Shown here: piece by piece, positions 26,600-38,559 of the stretch | Layout of the letters: the number at the start of each line of letters is the position of its first letter | How positions within the stretch are numbered: the stretch's first letter is position 1 | DNA from: Cryptomeria japonica | Lineage: Eukaryota; Streptophyta; Pinopsida; Cupressales; Cupressaceae | Direction: 5' to 3' | Assembly (NCBI RefSeq): GCF_030272615.1 | Contig: NC_081415.1 | Span: forward strand, 599,109,335 to 599,173,334 | Length of the DNA stretch: 64,000 bases | Made by a program: the position numbers and the translations under genes | The notes under the pieces: model-generated | The model's database searches: none | Seen by the model: the letters and a program-made list of their open reading frames with translations, nothing else | Told to the model about the DNA's origin: nothing

Positions 26600-26905
26600 A
26601 AAATAAAAAATTGTTGCAAACCCGTGTGGGTTCGATGCTTTTTTTGGCTTCTCCTTGCTGCTGTTCCACGGGTTTTGGCGTTGAAAATGGCCAAAACCTG
26701 TGGCCTAAACAAAAGAAATATGTTTCTCAAAACCCGTATGGGTTTTGAGAAACTTAAAAAAAATTATTTAAAAAAAATGTTCCTCAAAACCCGTATGGGT
26801 TTTCAGGAACTTTTGGTTTTTTAAATTGTTTTTTCTCTAGGCTTGGTGTTACCAAACCTAGCACATTTTTGAAATTTTAGAACCCGTATGGGTTATGAAA
26901 TTTTT
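26600..26905. repeat. E1 subterminal palindromic repeats, B side
   Basis: (A)ACCCGTATGGGTTTTGAG-type units occur at about 26618, 26736, 26787 and 26881. They are diverged copies of the CCCGTACGGG palindrome of the other end. Confidence 0.75.
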
Positions 26906-27016
26906 TATTTATTTTTGGCATGTGGCCACTTTTTTGTTCACCATCTTGGTGCACTTACCCTTTTATAATATGTGGGTTGATGAGAGAGGACCTTGGATTT
27001 AATTAAATTAATAGTT

Positions 27017-27534
27017 TTTGATTAAGTGAAAAATAGGTTTTGAAGGGACCCAAAACCCTTTACAAAACAAACAAGGGATAGAACTTGACCACTCAACCAA
27101 GAGGAGAGAGTCACAACCAAAAAAATAGGGACTGCCTCGAAAGACAACAGACAACCCAACCAAAGACAAGGCCAGACAAGCTAGCCCAAACATCCAACTA
27201 TGAGGGCCCTCAAGATTTGCAGTTAGACTTGTGAGAACGAAGAGTCATATCAAAAGAAGGCTTGGACAACTTTGAGTGCTTCTCCTTAACAATGATCCAC
27301 CCTTCTTCAACTTTGGCTACCTCAACGGACCAATCCGAAGGACCCAACACTGATCTTTATCGATTAGAAGAAAGAGCATCAGAAGAGGGAACGACAACCA
27401 TCTCGGACACATGACCGCAACCAACAAGTGGGGCAGAAGTTGTGTCAACACACGGTGAAGCAACCGGTGGGGTAAGAGACAACAATCCATTTTGAGCAGA
27501 GGGGACAACAACTTCCCGTATCACAACATCGAGG
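27017..27534 (-). mobile_element. Short 5'-truncated LINE insertion with 17-bp TSD
   Basis: TAATTAAATTAATAGTT is present at 27000-27016 and again at 27535-27551. The 518 bases between differ in composition from the flanks. On the minus strand they read as a C-terminal ORF end (KVEEGWIIVKEKHSKLSKP, then FDMTLRSHKSN) followed by a hydrophobic-coded 3' UTR similar in style to the end of the LINE at 8818-14920. A 17-base duplication fits LINE insertion. It lies in the older minus-strand retroelement sequence that also hosts E1. Confidence 0.75.
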
Positions 27535-27551
27535 TAATTAAATTAATAGTT

Positions 27552-29356
27552 AAATACTTAAAGGAACCTTGAAAATGCAAAATGCAATGCAACACACTAA
27601 GGCGGGTGCTAACCTAAATGTGAAATTGGACAACCCTAATGAAGGGTGTACAATTTACAACGTTTCACTTCTAATATTTTGAGACATTATTAAAATTAAA
27701 TTGATAGCCTATAAGTAACTTTATTTTGTAGGAAAAATATTTTTGCAAACAATACTGAATCATGTGTATTTCTAGATGATGAAATACATCTTGTATGCCT
27801 AAAATGTGGTCTTCCACTTGCAAGAGGGAAAACACTTCAAACACACCAATGAAGCATTGCATTAGATGTTAGAAATCAAAACACATAAATAGATTAAAAA
27901 CTCTAAAATCGCCTCGTTGTCCTCTATCTCTAAAGATCTCTAAGATTCAAGGTGGCCCTCACTTGGAAGAGCACTTGATCCTCAAGATGACAACCTAGAG
28001 AACAAGTTATATGAAAATGCTACTAGAATCGAAATGGATGCAACTAGGATTCTAGTGAGTGTTAAGAGATGAAGATGAAGATGAAGATGAAGGATGTAAG
28101 CTAGGTGATTAGGATGCAAAGTATATTCCAAATTGAAATCTAAGTATGCTATGTGAGTTAATTAAACTAAGATGAGAATGCAAAACTTATAAAAGAAGTG
28201 AATTTAAGCTAGGATGGAAGATTAACAATGCAATTAAATGAAGCTAATCTATGTGCTATGGATGCTTGAGGATGATGTTGATTCTTTGTGATGACAAAGA
28301 GAGCTCCTTAACCTGCAATGTGACTATAATTTTGATGCACAAAGGCCTTGATGAATTGAAGAAGGAATGGGCTCCATTTATAGGGAAAATAGAGAAATGG
28401 ATAGTTGAGATTGAGTAATCTCAACAAGGGCTAGGATTGAAAGTTATCAATCCATGGGATGGAATCAATCCAATCCCAAGTTGACAAATGTCACCTTGAG
28501 AGGGCTTGAGAGGATGCTAAACAAGTATTAGATGCCAATCAAGCAATCAGGGATAAGCTCAAGGAGTGACATCATGAATAATGTCATTAACTAGGGAGGC
28601 ATTCTATTACCCAAGAGGTAAACTCTTGTGCAACATGGGTAAATGGTTAAGGGACAAACATCATGGCTAAGGGGTGTGGGTTTGTAAGAGGCATTAAATG
28701 CCTTAGAAGACATTTGGGGCAAATTTGTAAGGCTCTTACAAATTTGGGGGAATTTAACAAGTTAGCTTGTTGAATAAGGTAGATTCTTCAACACATTTTC
28801 AAGACTTTCCCCAAATTTGGAGAAGTGACTCCCTCAAATTTAGGGATGGGAAATGATTAGGAGAATAAGATATGATTAGGATAGGATTAGAAGGCTTCTA
28901 GAAGAATGGTTAGGAGAATGTAGAATTTTGTAAGTGGGTGAGGGAAAATAGGCTTTTTAGTTAAATTTAAATGATTTAATTTAGCCAAAAAGGGGATGCA
29001 ACTTGCATTTGTAGGATTTTGCAAGTGGGGGGATTTTTAAATAAATTTTGATTTATTTAAATGCAAAAGGGATTTTTCAATTAAATGTAAATTTAATCAA
29101 AAGGGGAAAAAAAGACTTTGATTAAATAAATAAGATTTATTCAATCAAATGGCTAAGGGTATTTAATCAAACCTTAGTTTAATTAATGGATTAGGCTTTA
29201 GAAGAAAGAGGTTTAATCAAATATTTAATTTGATTAATAGGCTAATTAGAAGAAGAGGGATATTAATTAAATCTTAATTTAATTAATTGGAAGAATTAGG
29301 GATAATTAAATGAATAAAATTCACTTAATTTGTTGTGCAACTTTTAGGTGTCTACA
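27552..29356 (-). mobile_element. LTR-like sequence on the minus strand
   Basis: Reading leftward from 29356 the sequence starts TGTAGACACCTAAAAGTTG, the same start as the LTR at 1407. It contains paired AT blocks of TTAATTAAA type (28960-29330) and a TATA box TATAAATGG (28382-28374). The left end was not found; the LINE at 27017 and E1 may interrupt it. No polypurine tract precedes the start, so it may be a solo or truncated LTR. Confidence 0.5.
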
Positions 29357-30429
29357 CATCCAAATACTAGAAAAATGAAGTAGATTCAGTAAGAAGGAAA
29401 ATATCTAAATGTCAATCTTCACATAATGCATGTTGGTTTAGCTTCTTGTATACAAATGATATCATCTATAGAAGTGTGCCCTTTTCTTTTAAGCTATCCC
29501 TTACAATGGAAGACATATATTTTATTTTCTTCTAATGATGACTCTTTAATGCAAAATTCTATGCTCTTTGGCATGTAAATATAATGCATTTGTTATCGTT
29601 ATGTATGAGCATAAAAAATTGCAAAATTTGGAGGTGTATATAAAACTTCACTATCTGATAATTTATATGTGTTGCAAGCAATTAATAGAAACCTATCATT
29701 GTTTATTGCAACGTCGATTGGGTACATGCATGTCCACCAAATCTAATGATAAAAATTCTCAATTATATAAGTTACATAAATGCTTAAAAATTCAAATCTC
29801 CATATTGATTTTCAAATCCATCAAATTGCTATTATAGTGAGCTTTGGAATAGGGTGTGGAAATCCATTGAAGTGTAAAGGATCAAATTGCTATTATAGTG
29901 AGCTTTGGAATAGGGTGTGGAAATCCATTGAAGTGTAAAGGATTGAGGAATCTTGTTGAATGATGTAGTTGCCACTACCTTGGTAGACATGTATGCTTGA
30001 AATGTAAAAGCATGGACAATGCACAATTTTTTTAAAAAGGGCTATATTGCCAAATTCTATAACCTTTGCCAACATCCTCGCTGCATCTACCTTAAATGTA
30101 GATGTGATAACTAGAGATCAACCTTCTAGAAGCCTTGCTAGTATCCTCTCCATGTCTTCATAGAGAGTAGTTGTGATTTCTTCTCTTTCCCTAGTAAATA
30201 TTTATAAAAATTAGGACCTTTTCTTCCAACCAACTTGAAACCGTTGTAGTGAAGTACATGCTCTATAAGCTCAAGAATGTGACATTCTCCCTTTATATTG
30301 ATAGCGGGTGAAACCCAAGGAGTTTTTTAAAAAAAACTTGTTTAGGGACAACAATGGAAAAACAATGGATATAGTAAGGAGTAAGGACATGTTTTCTTCA
30401 TCTGTTAGTCACTAGGGCATAAACAAGCA
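29357..30429. other. Intergenic, with a 61-bp tandem duplication
   Basis: ATCAAATTGCTATTATAGTG starts at 29820 and 29881, giving two identical 61-base copies. Nothing else is recognised. Confidence 0.7.
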
Positions 30430-31921
30430 TTACCTTTCCCAATTGCAACTGGAGTGGGTAACTCCTTCGCAACATGCAAGGCCTGAACGACACAAATTTC
30501 CGTCACCAATTGCCTGCCCTTTCGCCTGTCACAAGGATGGGTTTGGAGATAATAGAAGAGGGAATCTCTCAAGATATGGGCTCAAAAGAAGCAAACAAAC
30601 ACTTCCTGTTTCGGAGATCGTACCGATTCTTTCAAACATTGGTAGGAAGGCTGCTACAAGATCAATTTTTCAGATGCTACTTTGAATGACCAAATTTCTC
30701 TTTTAAGGGACAAAGCTCTTATGGGTAGGTTTCCTAATTAAGCTCTTCAAAATTTCAGATTTGAGAAAGTTGACTTTTCAATTCTAGAATGGGATTAATG
30801 ATATTTTCTACATTGATAATGGGGAAGGATTTTTCATTGCCATTTTTGCTTCAAAAGTAGTTAGAGATAGTATTCATAGACATAAAGATTGGTTCTATGA
30901 AGGAGAGGCCTTATCAACTTTGCTCTGGGCTCCAAATTTTAACCTTGGAAATATGAAGCTTAAATTTGCTCCTATTTGGGTTTCTTTCCTCTCTCTGCCT
31001 TTGGAATAGAGAGATCTTGATCTAATGGAGAGTTTTGCTAATCAGTTAGGTGTTTATATTAAACATGATCTAATCCTATATGAGCATATGAAGCTTCTAG
31101 TCAGAGTTTGTCTTCAGGCTGGTTTAACTAAACCTCTACCAACATAGTTAAGCATTACTTCAATCTTTGGCTTTTGGGTTCAACAAGTAGTAAAGGATGA
31201 TTCCCTAATAGTCAACAATCATTCAATGTAGTTGGGTCATTTTACATCACAATGTTTTGGTCATGCTCAAGATGAGGATGGGATTTTTGAGGATTATTCT
31301 TTGGATCCTCTGTTGTGTAGGGTTAGCTCAGGGTCATTAGATAATGTGGGTACACATTCTTCCCAGGTAGAAGTTTCAAGTTTAGATACAATGGGCTTTC
31401 TTCATGTTAAAGGTTTCAATGTTGAATTGTTTTGTATTTTCGTGAAAATGATTTTGGAGTGCAGACTCTTTTCACATTGTCAAGTTAAGAAAATTACTCA
31501 CAGTCCTATAATGATAAATTCCTATCACTCCTCAATTGTAGAAGCTAACAAGGATTTCTTGATGGATTACAAATCTGCATTCATGAGGGGGGACCTCAAT
31601 ATTATTATTGAGGCACAATTGATTAAAGCACGGACTCAAATAATAGACGAGGAGGAAGATAAAGTGTGGGATTCTTCCTTTACTCTGGAACCATCATTGA
31701 CAATTGATAGTGACAGGCCCCTAACCTTGATTTATGTGCCTAATAAAGAGGAGGCAAATAGGTTGTGAGATTCTTTTTTTACTTCGGAACCATCATTGAC
31801 AATGGTTAGTGAGAGGCCACAAACCTTAATTTTTGTGTCTAATCTAGGTATTAATCCCCTCAAGCCGAGATTGAGGGATTTGGATAGTTTGGTTCTTAAT
31901 ATCACTCTAAGGTTAGAAAAG
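30430..31921 (+). pseudogene. LINE 2 ORF1 remnant (DUF4283-type)
   Basis: Plus-strand pieces read as a plant LINE ORF1: LNDQISLLRDKALMGRF (about 30683-30733), GEGFFIAIFASKVVRDSI, WAPNFN, then LKFAPIWVSFLSLPLE and LMESFANQLGVYIKHD (to about 31080), the signature of DUF4283, and a damaged zinc knuckle around GHFTSQCF (31230-31257). ORF1 proteins bind LINE RNA. Several stops break the frame. The sequence stops at 31921, where E2 is inserted, and goes on at 43977. Confidence 0.8.
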
Positions 31922-32050
31922 GGGTTAGTGCAGGATCAAGGGGCGATGTGAAAAAGATAGCCTTCTTCACTCGCCTAAAAGCATGAAAATCCGTGTTGAC
32001 TTTTTGCTTGGCTTGGGTGTCAGTACACCTTGGCTTGGTAATTACCTATG

Positions 32051-32705
32051 CAAATCGGATATCCGATTTTTATTTGTAATTTTAATTTAAAAAATATATT
32101 ATATGTTACATATTATATAATATATAATCTATTATTATATTATATAATATATATAATATAATAATATATATAATATTATATTATATATAATATAATAATG
32201 TAATATTATTATATTATATTATATATAATATTATATTTTTTTATAATATAATATAATATTATATATATTATTATAATATAATATTATAATATAATACAAT
32301 ACATATTATATTATATAATATAATACAATACGTATTATATTATATTATATATTATAATATATATAATATAATACAATACGTATTATATAATATAATAATA
32401 TATTATATAATATAATAATATATTATATAATATAATAATATATTATAATAATATATAATATAATAATATATTATATAATATAATAATATATAATATATTA
32501 TTATATTATATAATATATTATTATATTATATAATATATTATTATATTATATATGTTATTTAAAAATAATTTAAGTATAAAAATCAGATATCCGATTTTCT
32601 GAGACTCTTATATTTTGACAGTGACAGCCCGTGAGTCATTTTTAACTCACAGGCCGTGCGATTTCATCACAATCCGATATCCGCTCCATCCGATATCCGG
32701 TTTTT
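32051..32705. repeat. E2 subterminal GATATCC palindromes, B side, around an AT array
   Basis: AATCGGATATCCGATTTTT at about 32051, AATCAGATATCCGATTTTC at 32579 and two CCGATATCC(G) units at 32671-32699 bracket about 480 bases (32090-32568) of nearly pure ATATAATATTATA-type DNA with extensive self-complementarity. The 10-mer CGGATATCCG is palindromic. Confidence 0.8.
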
Positions 32706-32915
32706 TAACAAAAAATTGCTAAAAGATAGATTCAGAGGTAAGAATTTTATCGTTTTGAATCATTTTCATTCATTTTTTGTATTTTTTGTTAATGTTTATT
32801 TGATTTTTCATTGAAAATATGGTTTTTTTAATGGAAACTAGGTTTTTTAAATCAAATACCTAATTGTTTAAGTTTGTTAACTAAATTTAATTGTTTACAT
32901 TCAATTAGGTTAAAA

Positions 32916-34835
32916 ATGGGGGATAACAATGAAAACACCGACGAACAACAACTGCAATAGCCAAACCCTCATTTGCCAAACCCCCCCTCAATTTAGGATT
33001 TGATTGCACAAAATTTGAATGAATTAAGGGGGATTGTAGAAGTATATCGTAGGATCCCTCATCTAAACCCAATGTTTGATCCTCTCACGTCGATCATAAA
33101 AAGTATGGAAACCATGACTGAGGAGCACGATGCCACCCTTTTGTGGTGAGATTCTATGAGGGAAAAATATGCAGATGGCTTGTCGTATAAGGATATCAAG
33201 GATCTTGAGATATCCAAAGCCGAAATCACCTCATTGTTTGTCAATCCCCGTACTGGTCAGCCCGTAGATCCCAAAAAAACAAAACTTTCTATTAAATGGT
33301 GCACAAATGATGGGATTGTGAAAAACTTTTGGGATCGTTGGTGGATGGTTTTCGACAAACCACCCAACAACAATCTTGATATCCCCTTCTATTTTATAAA
33401 AAAATTGTATGCTGAGTTTGTTTTACACAAACATGTGAACTACTTTGACATCCAACCTTTCTAGGGTGTAGGTTTAGGTATGCCCCAAAATAGACCTGGG
33501 GCAGTCAGAGTAGTCCAGGGCCCGTATGTCCCCCCTCCTCCTGTTGATCCCCCACCTGCAGTGCAACATCTTGATATCATTCGTGAGGTGGCTTCATGGA
33601 CCATATCGGCTATTCACTCTTTGAGTAGCCTTTTGGTTTCTCAGGTCGCATCAGTAGCTCAACCTACTGTTGATGGTAGCGGTGCATCCGGTGGCGTTGA
33701 CACATCATCCTCGGCTCCACACATATGCGTGCCCCATAGTTGTGCCATGTGTGGGCACGTATGCTTGGGTCTAGTAGGACAACTCGTCGATCATCCTATG
33801 GATAGTGCAGATTATGAGGTGCACGAGATGCATGATGCACCAGATGTTATTACACAGATTGGAGGATACCTTGGGGAGTCCTCACATCCTAGAGGCGAAG
33901 AGGCACCATCATCATACATTGATGATGTAGTGGTAAGATTTGTATTTTCACAGTTCATGTTATATTTTAATTAAATATTTATAAATTAGATAATATTAAG
34001 TACTAATTTTTATTTACATGGTCTATTTAACAGTTGATGATTGAGGATGAGTTGAGACAGATTCAGGAGGGCACCTTGTCGACCATTTCATTTGGCCTTG
34101 ATAGGTTGACGGCACATATATTATTGCACCTAGTCGTTTGTATTTTATTGTACATACATGCTCATCATTTAAATTGGTATTAATTAGATTATGTAGTAAC
34201 TTGCATGTATATCTTATTTTACTCTTGTAGGGCACAAGCAGCATGAGTGTGGAGCAGTGTGATTTAGGATCTGGTTGTGCAGTTGGAGACAAGGGAAAGG
34301 TAATTGAATGCAAATATGATTGAATGAATAGTTTAAATAAGTTATAGTGATTATACATGTCTAGCCATAGATTGATAGTTTCATATACTTGTTGTGTATA
34401 TATACAGAGAATCCTTGGCTTCACATCCTTGATGACTACACCCAATATACCTGAAGAAGAAGAGATGCCTCGAGTAGATGTGTGTTTATTTTATTTTTTG
34501 ATTAGTAGATATAATTTGTTATTATCAGTGACAATTATATGCTAACTTGTATCAATGTCATGTTTCTGAACATATGTAGGTTGTTTATGAAAATATTCAA
34601 AACATACCTCCTCTACTGAAGACATACATCAAGAGTCCTGCAAAGCTGAAGAGAAAACGTGGAGATGAGATAAACATGAATAGTTCAATTATAGTTCATT
34701 TTTATGTTAACTTTTCGAATGTGAATTATATAATATAACTAATATTAATCGTGGTTTGTTTTTCTTGTGCAGGATCCTTCAGAGCCGAGCAGTGCGGCGA
34801 AGAGGATCGATTTTGATGATCCATCAGTAGCTTAG
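32916..34835 (+). pseudogene. E2 gene B: six-exon gene of unknown family, about 470 residues
   Basis: ATG at 32916 (MGDNNENTDEQQ). Exons read as 32916-33932, 34034-34135, 34231-34299, 34408-34479, 34580-34669 and 34773-34835. All five introns are phase 0 with standard AG acceptors; the donor at 34670 is decayed (ATAAAC for GTAAAC). Exon 1 has TAG at 32958, 32994 and 33462 and TGA at 33147; the last stands in W(R)DS, where E1 gene B has Arg. Features: the YADGLSY block shared with E1, a Pro-rich stretch (PPPPVDPPPA), a Cys/His cluster C-x4-H-x-C-x2-C-x3-C near residue 265, and a basic AKLKRKRGDE in exon 5 that could be a nuclear signal. The end is SSAAKRIDFDDPSVA. Function unknown; perhaps a DNA-binding partner of A. 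Confidence 0.75.
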
Positions 34836-35361
34836 GATGTTATAGATAGTTTTGGGATGCTTACATGTCTAGTTGGCATGTATATTTTGTATATGGACAT
34901 ACATTCACGTATTTAGACATACATTTTGTTTCAGTTGGCATTTATGTGATATTTTTGTATGGACATACATTTGTAATCATTTGACATTTTTATATATACA
35001 TAAGTTGATATTCGATCATATAAATTATTGCTCATCTTTGCGTGGTGTTATCATGGAAATCTTTAATCTTCATTCCAATAATTAACAATGGTTAATAATA
35101 GCTATTTAATGAACAATACAATTCATTTCTTTTCATTTCATTGTAAGTGTTGTTTTTATAATGAACAATATAATTCATTTAATGAACAATACAATACAAT
35201 TCATTTAATGAACAATACAATTTATGAATAATACAATTCATTTAATCAACAATAAAATACAATTCATTCAATGAACAATTCATTTAATGAACAATACAAT
35301 ACAATTCATTTAATGAACAATATAATACAATTCATTTAATGAACAATACTTGATACAATTC
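34836..35361. repeat. AT-rich spacer with AACAATACAATTCATTTAATG minisatellite
   Basis: From about 35095 to 35350 the phrase AATGAACAATACAATTCATT recurs in about ten units of 20-33 bases. Each unit has ATTCATTTAATGAA inside, which is nearly self-complementary. It lies in E2 between the 3' ends of genes B and A. Confidence 0.85.
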
Positions 35362-37775
35362 ATTATTACCCTATGCATGGTCCTATTTTTCCCCCCACCT
35401 CGGTCGAACGCTCAGAGTTTTATTACGGCAACAATTTTTCAGTTGGTGAAAAAATCGTTAGTCTCACTCAATGGAATGTTGTCGCATGGCCGATTTCTCG
35501 TTCTGTTCGTCGCGATGACGAACCGTCAGCTCTGACATGTCCAGTTAGGCATTATTACCATACGCATGCTCCTATTTCCCCCCCCCCCCCCACTCGATCG
35601 AACGCTCGGGGTCATACCCTACCGGCGTCGTCCCTTGAGCGCCCTAAGTGCTCAAAATTGTCAAACTTTGACGGGCCCTAACTCGGAATCCATGGCACCT
35701 GTGAACGTTCTGTTTAAACCTATGGGGCCATGAGAGGGGTCCCTACAAAAGCCTATCTTGGTTTTTCAAGTTGCCCTACGGTTTTATTAGGGTAGCAATT
35801 TTTCGGTTGGCGAAAAAATCGTCAATCTCACTCAATGGAATGTTGTTGCGTGGCCGATTTCTCGTTCTGCTCATCACGATGATGAACCGTCGACTCTGAC
35901 ATGTCTAGTTAGGCTTTATTACCCTATGCATGCTCCTATTTCCCCCCCCCACTCGATCGAACGCTCGGGGTCATACCCTACCGACGTCATCCCTTGAGCG
36001 CCCTAAGTGCTCAAAATTGTCAAACTTTGACGGGCCCTAACTTGGAATCCGTGGCACCTGCGAACGATCCATTTGAACCTACGAGGCCACGAGAGGCATC
36101 CCTATGAAAGCCTATCTCAGTTTTTCAAGTTGCCCTACGACTTTATTAGGGCAACAATTTTTCGATTGGCAAAAAAATCGTTAGTCTCACTCAATGAAAT
36201 GTTGTTGCGTGGCCGATTTCTCGTTCTGCTCATCGCGATGACGAACCGTCGGCTTTGACATGTCCAGTTAGGCATTATTACCCTACGCATGCTCCTATTT
36301 TCCCCCCCACTCAATCGAATGCTCGGGGTCATACCCTACCAACATCATCCCTTGAGCGCCTTAAGTGCTCAAAATTGTCAAAATTTGATGGGCCCTAACT
36401 TGGAATCCGTGGCATCTGTGAATGATCCGTTTGAACCTACAGGGCCACAAGAGGGGTCCCTACGAAAGCCTATCTCGGTTTTTCAAGTTGCCCTACGGTT
36501 TTATCAAGACAACAATTTTTTGGTTGGCGAAAAAATCGTTAGTCTCACTTAATGGAATGTTGTCGCGTGGCCGATTTCTTGTTCTGCTCGTCGCGATGAC
36601 GAACCGTCAGCTCTGACATGTCCAGTTAGGCATTATTACCCTACGCATGCTCCTATTTTGCCCCCCCACTCGATCGAACGCTCGGGGTCATACCCTACCG
36701 GCGTCGTCCCTTGAGCGCCCTAAGTGCTCAAAATTGTCAAACTTTGACGGTCCCTAACTCGGAATCCGTGGCACTTGCGAATGATCCGTTTGAACCTATA
36801 GGGCCATGAGAGGGGTCCCTATGAAAGCCTATCTCGGTTTTTCAAGTTGCCCTACGGTTTTATTAGGGCAATGATTTTTCGGTTGGCGAAAAATCGTCAG
36901 TCTCACTCAATGGAATGTTGTCGCATGGCTGATTTCTTGTTCTGCTCGTTGCGATGACAAACTGTCAGCTCCGACATGTCCAGTTAGGCATTATTACCCT
37001 ATGCATGCTCCTATTTTGCACCCCCACTCGATCGAACGCTCAGGGTCATACCCTACCGACGTCGTCCCTTGAGCTCCCTAAGTGCTCGAAATTGTCAAAC
37101 TTTGACGGGCCCTAACTCAGAATTTGTGGCACCTGCGAATGATCCGTTTGAACCTACAAGGCCATGAGAGGGGTCCCTATGAAATCTTATCTTAGTTTTT
37201 CAAGTTTCCCTACGGTTTTATTAGGGCAGCAATTTTTCGGTTGGCAAAAAAATCGTCAGTCTCACTCAATGGAATGTTGTCACGTGGTCGATTTCTCGTT
37301 CTGCCCGTCGCGATGATGAACTGTCGGCTCCAACATGTCCAGTTAGGCATTATTACCCTACGCATGCTCCTATTTTGCCCCCCCACTCGATCGAACGCTC
37401 GGGGTCATACCCTAGCGACGTCGTCCCTTGAGCACCCTAAGTGCTCGAAATTGTCAAACTTTGATGGGCCCTAACTCAAAATTTTTGGCACCTGTGAATG
37501 ATTCGTTTGAACCTACGGGGACACGAGAGGGGTCTCTACGAAAGCCTATCTCAATTTTTCAAGTTGCCCTACGATTTTATTAGGGCAACAATTTTTTGGT
37601 TGGCGAAAAAATCGTCAGTCTCACTCAATGGAATGTTATCGCGTGGCCGATTTCTTGTTATGCTCATCGTGATGACGAACCATTGGCTCTGACATGTCCA
37701 GTTAGGCATTATTACCCTATGCATGCTCCTATTTTGCCCCCCCACTCGATTGAACGCTTGGGGTCATACCCTACG
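35362..37775. repeat. 359-bp tandem satellite, about 6.5 copies, inside E2
   Basis: ATTATTACCCTACGCATGCT starts at 35362, 35551, 35915, 36274, 36632, 36990, 37349 and 37708, so the period is 358-364 bases, except that the first unit has lost about 170 bases. Units differ by scattered C/T and G/A changes. Each contains a run of 7-13 C, CACTCGATCGAACGCTC, TTTGACGGGCCCTAACTC and CGTCGCGATGACGAACCGTC. GC content is well above the surroundings. Short open frames in each unit (about 60 codons) recur only because the unit recurs. Confidence 0.95.
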
Positions 37776-38559
37776 CATGTGACATCCATGAAGGGATATG
37801 AAAGGATATTTTGTAAATAATCAGAAACCTTTAATGATAATCAAGTTGAAGCCTTGAGATTTATGCAATATGGTTCAAGTCCAAAACTGTACCCTAAAGC
37901 CACACACTCTTCCCTCTCCTAGCATACAGTAATGAGTCACAAGTTAACATAGAATTTGGAAGGATTTGATGAGAGTGTTTTGATTTTACTTATGTCTTGT
38001 GTATTATAATATAGACCAATTTGCCAATGTGACATCTTCATATGAGAGAAAAGCTTCATTTTATCTCAATACAGTTGTACCTATTTCATCATTAGAAAAA
38101 ATAAATAAGTTCTGCACTAAACTGCAATAAATAAATTAGTATCCTCTATATTATGGATTTGAATTGATGTTCTCAATTAGTTATTATTCCTACACCTCAC
38201 ACTCACAAGATTAATAATGAAATGACATTTATGATTCATCAAATGCTGACAAAGTCTAATCAAAGTTTAACTTCAAGATGCATACAACTTGCCATATTCA
38301 AGCTCATGCCAACCACCACTTGGATATTGTTATATGTCGATTAAAGTACAATATATGTAATAAAACCATATAGTCTTACACAAAAGCCATCATAGACCAT
38401 CTATGTTGATTAAAGTACAATTCATTTGTAACAAGGGCACACTCACAATGTGAAGTTGCAAAGCCCCGTGGGAAGCATCAAAATAGAAATTTACTAATCT
38501 GACTCATACTACTATCAAAAGCATCAAAGATGCTACTACTAGAGAACACCATGCAATAT
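37776..38559. other. E2 spacer, probably the decayed 3' part of gene A
   Basis: No recognisable domain, but the gene A frame loses similarity only near 38580, and a full-length transposase would need more sequence here. Stops are frequent. Confidence 0.4.

Noticed and set aside
35350-37820. Repeated open frames of 60-100 codons
   Set aside because: They recur once per 359-bp satellite unit and differ by stops and shifts without sign of selection.
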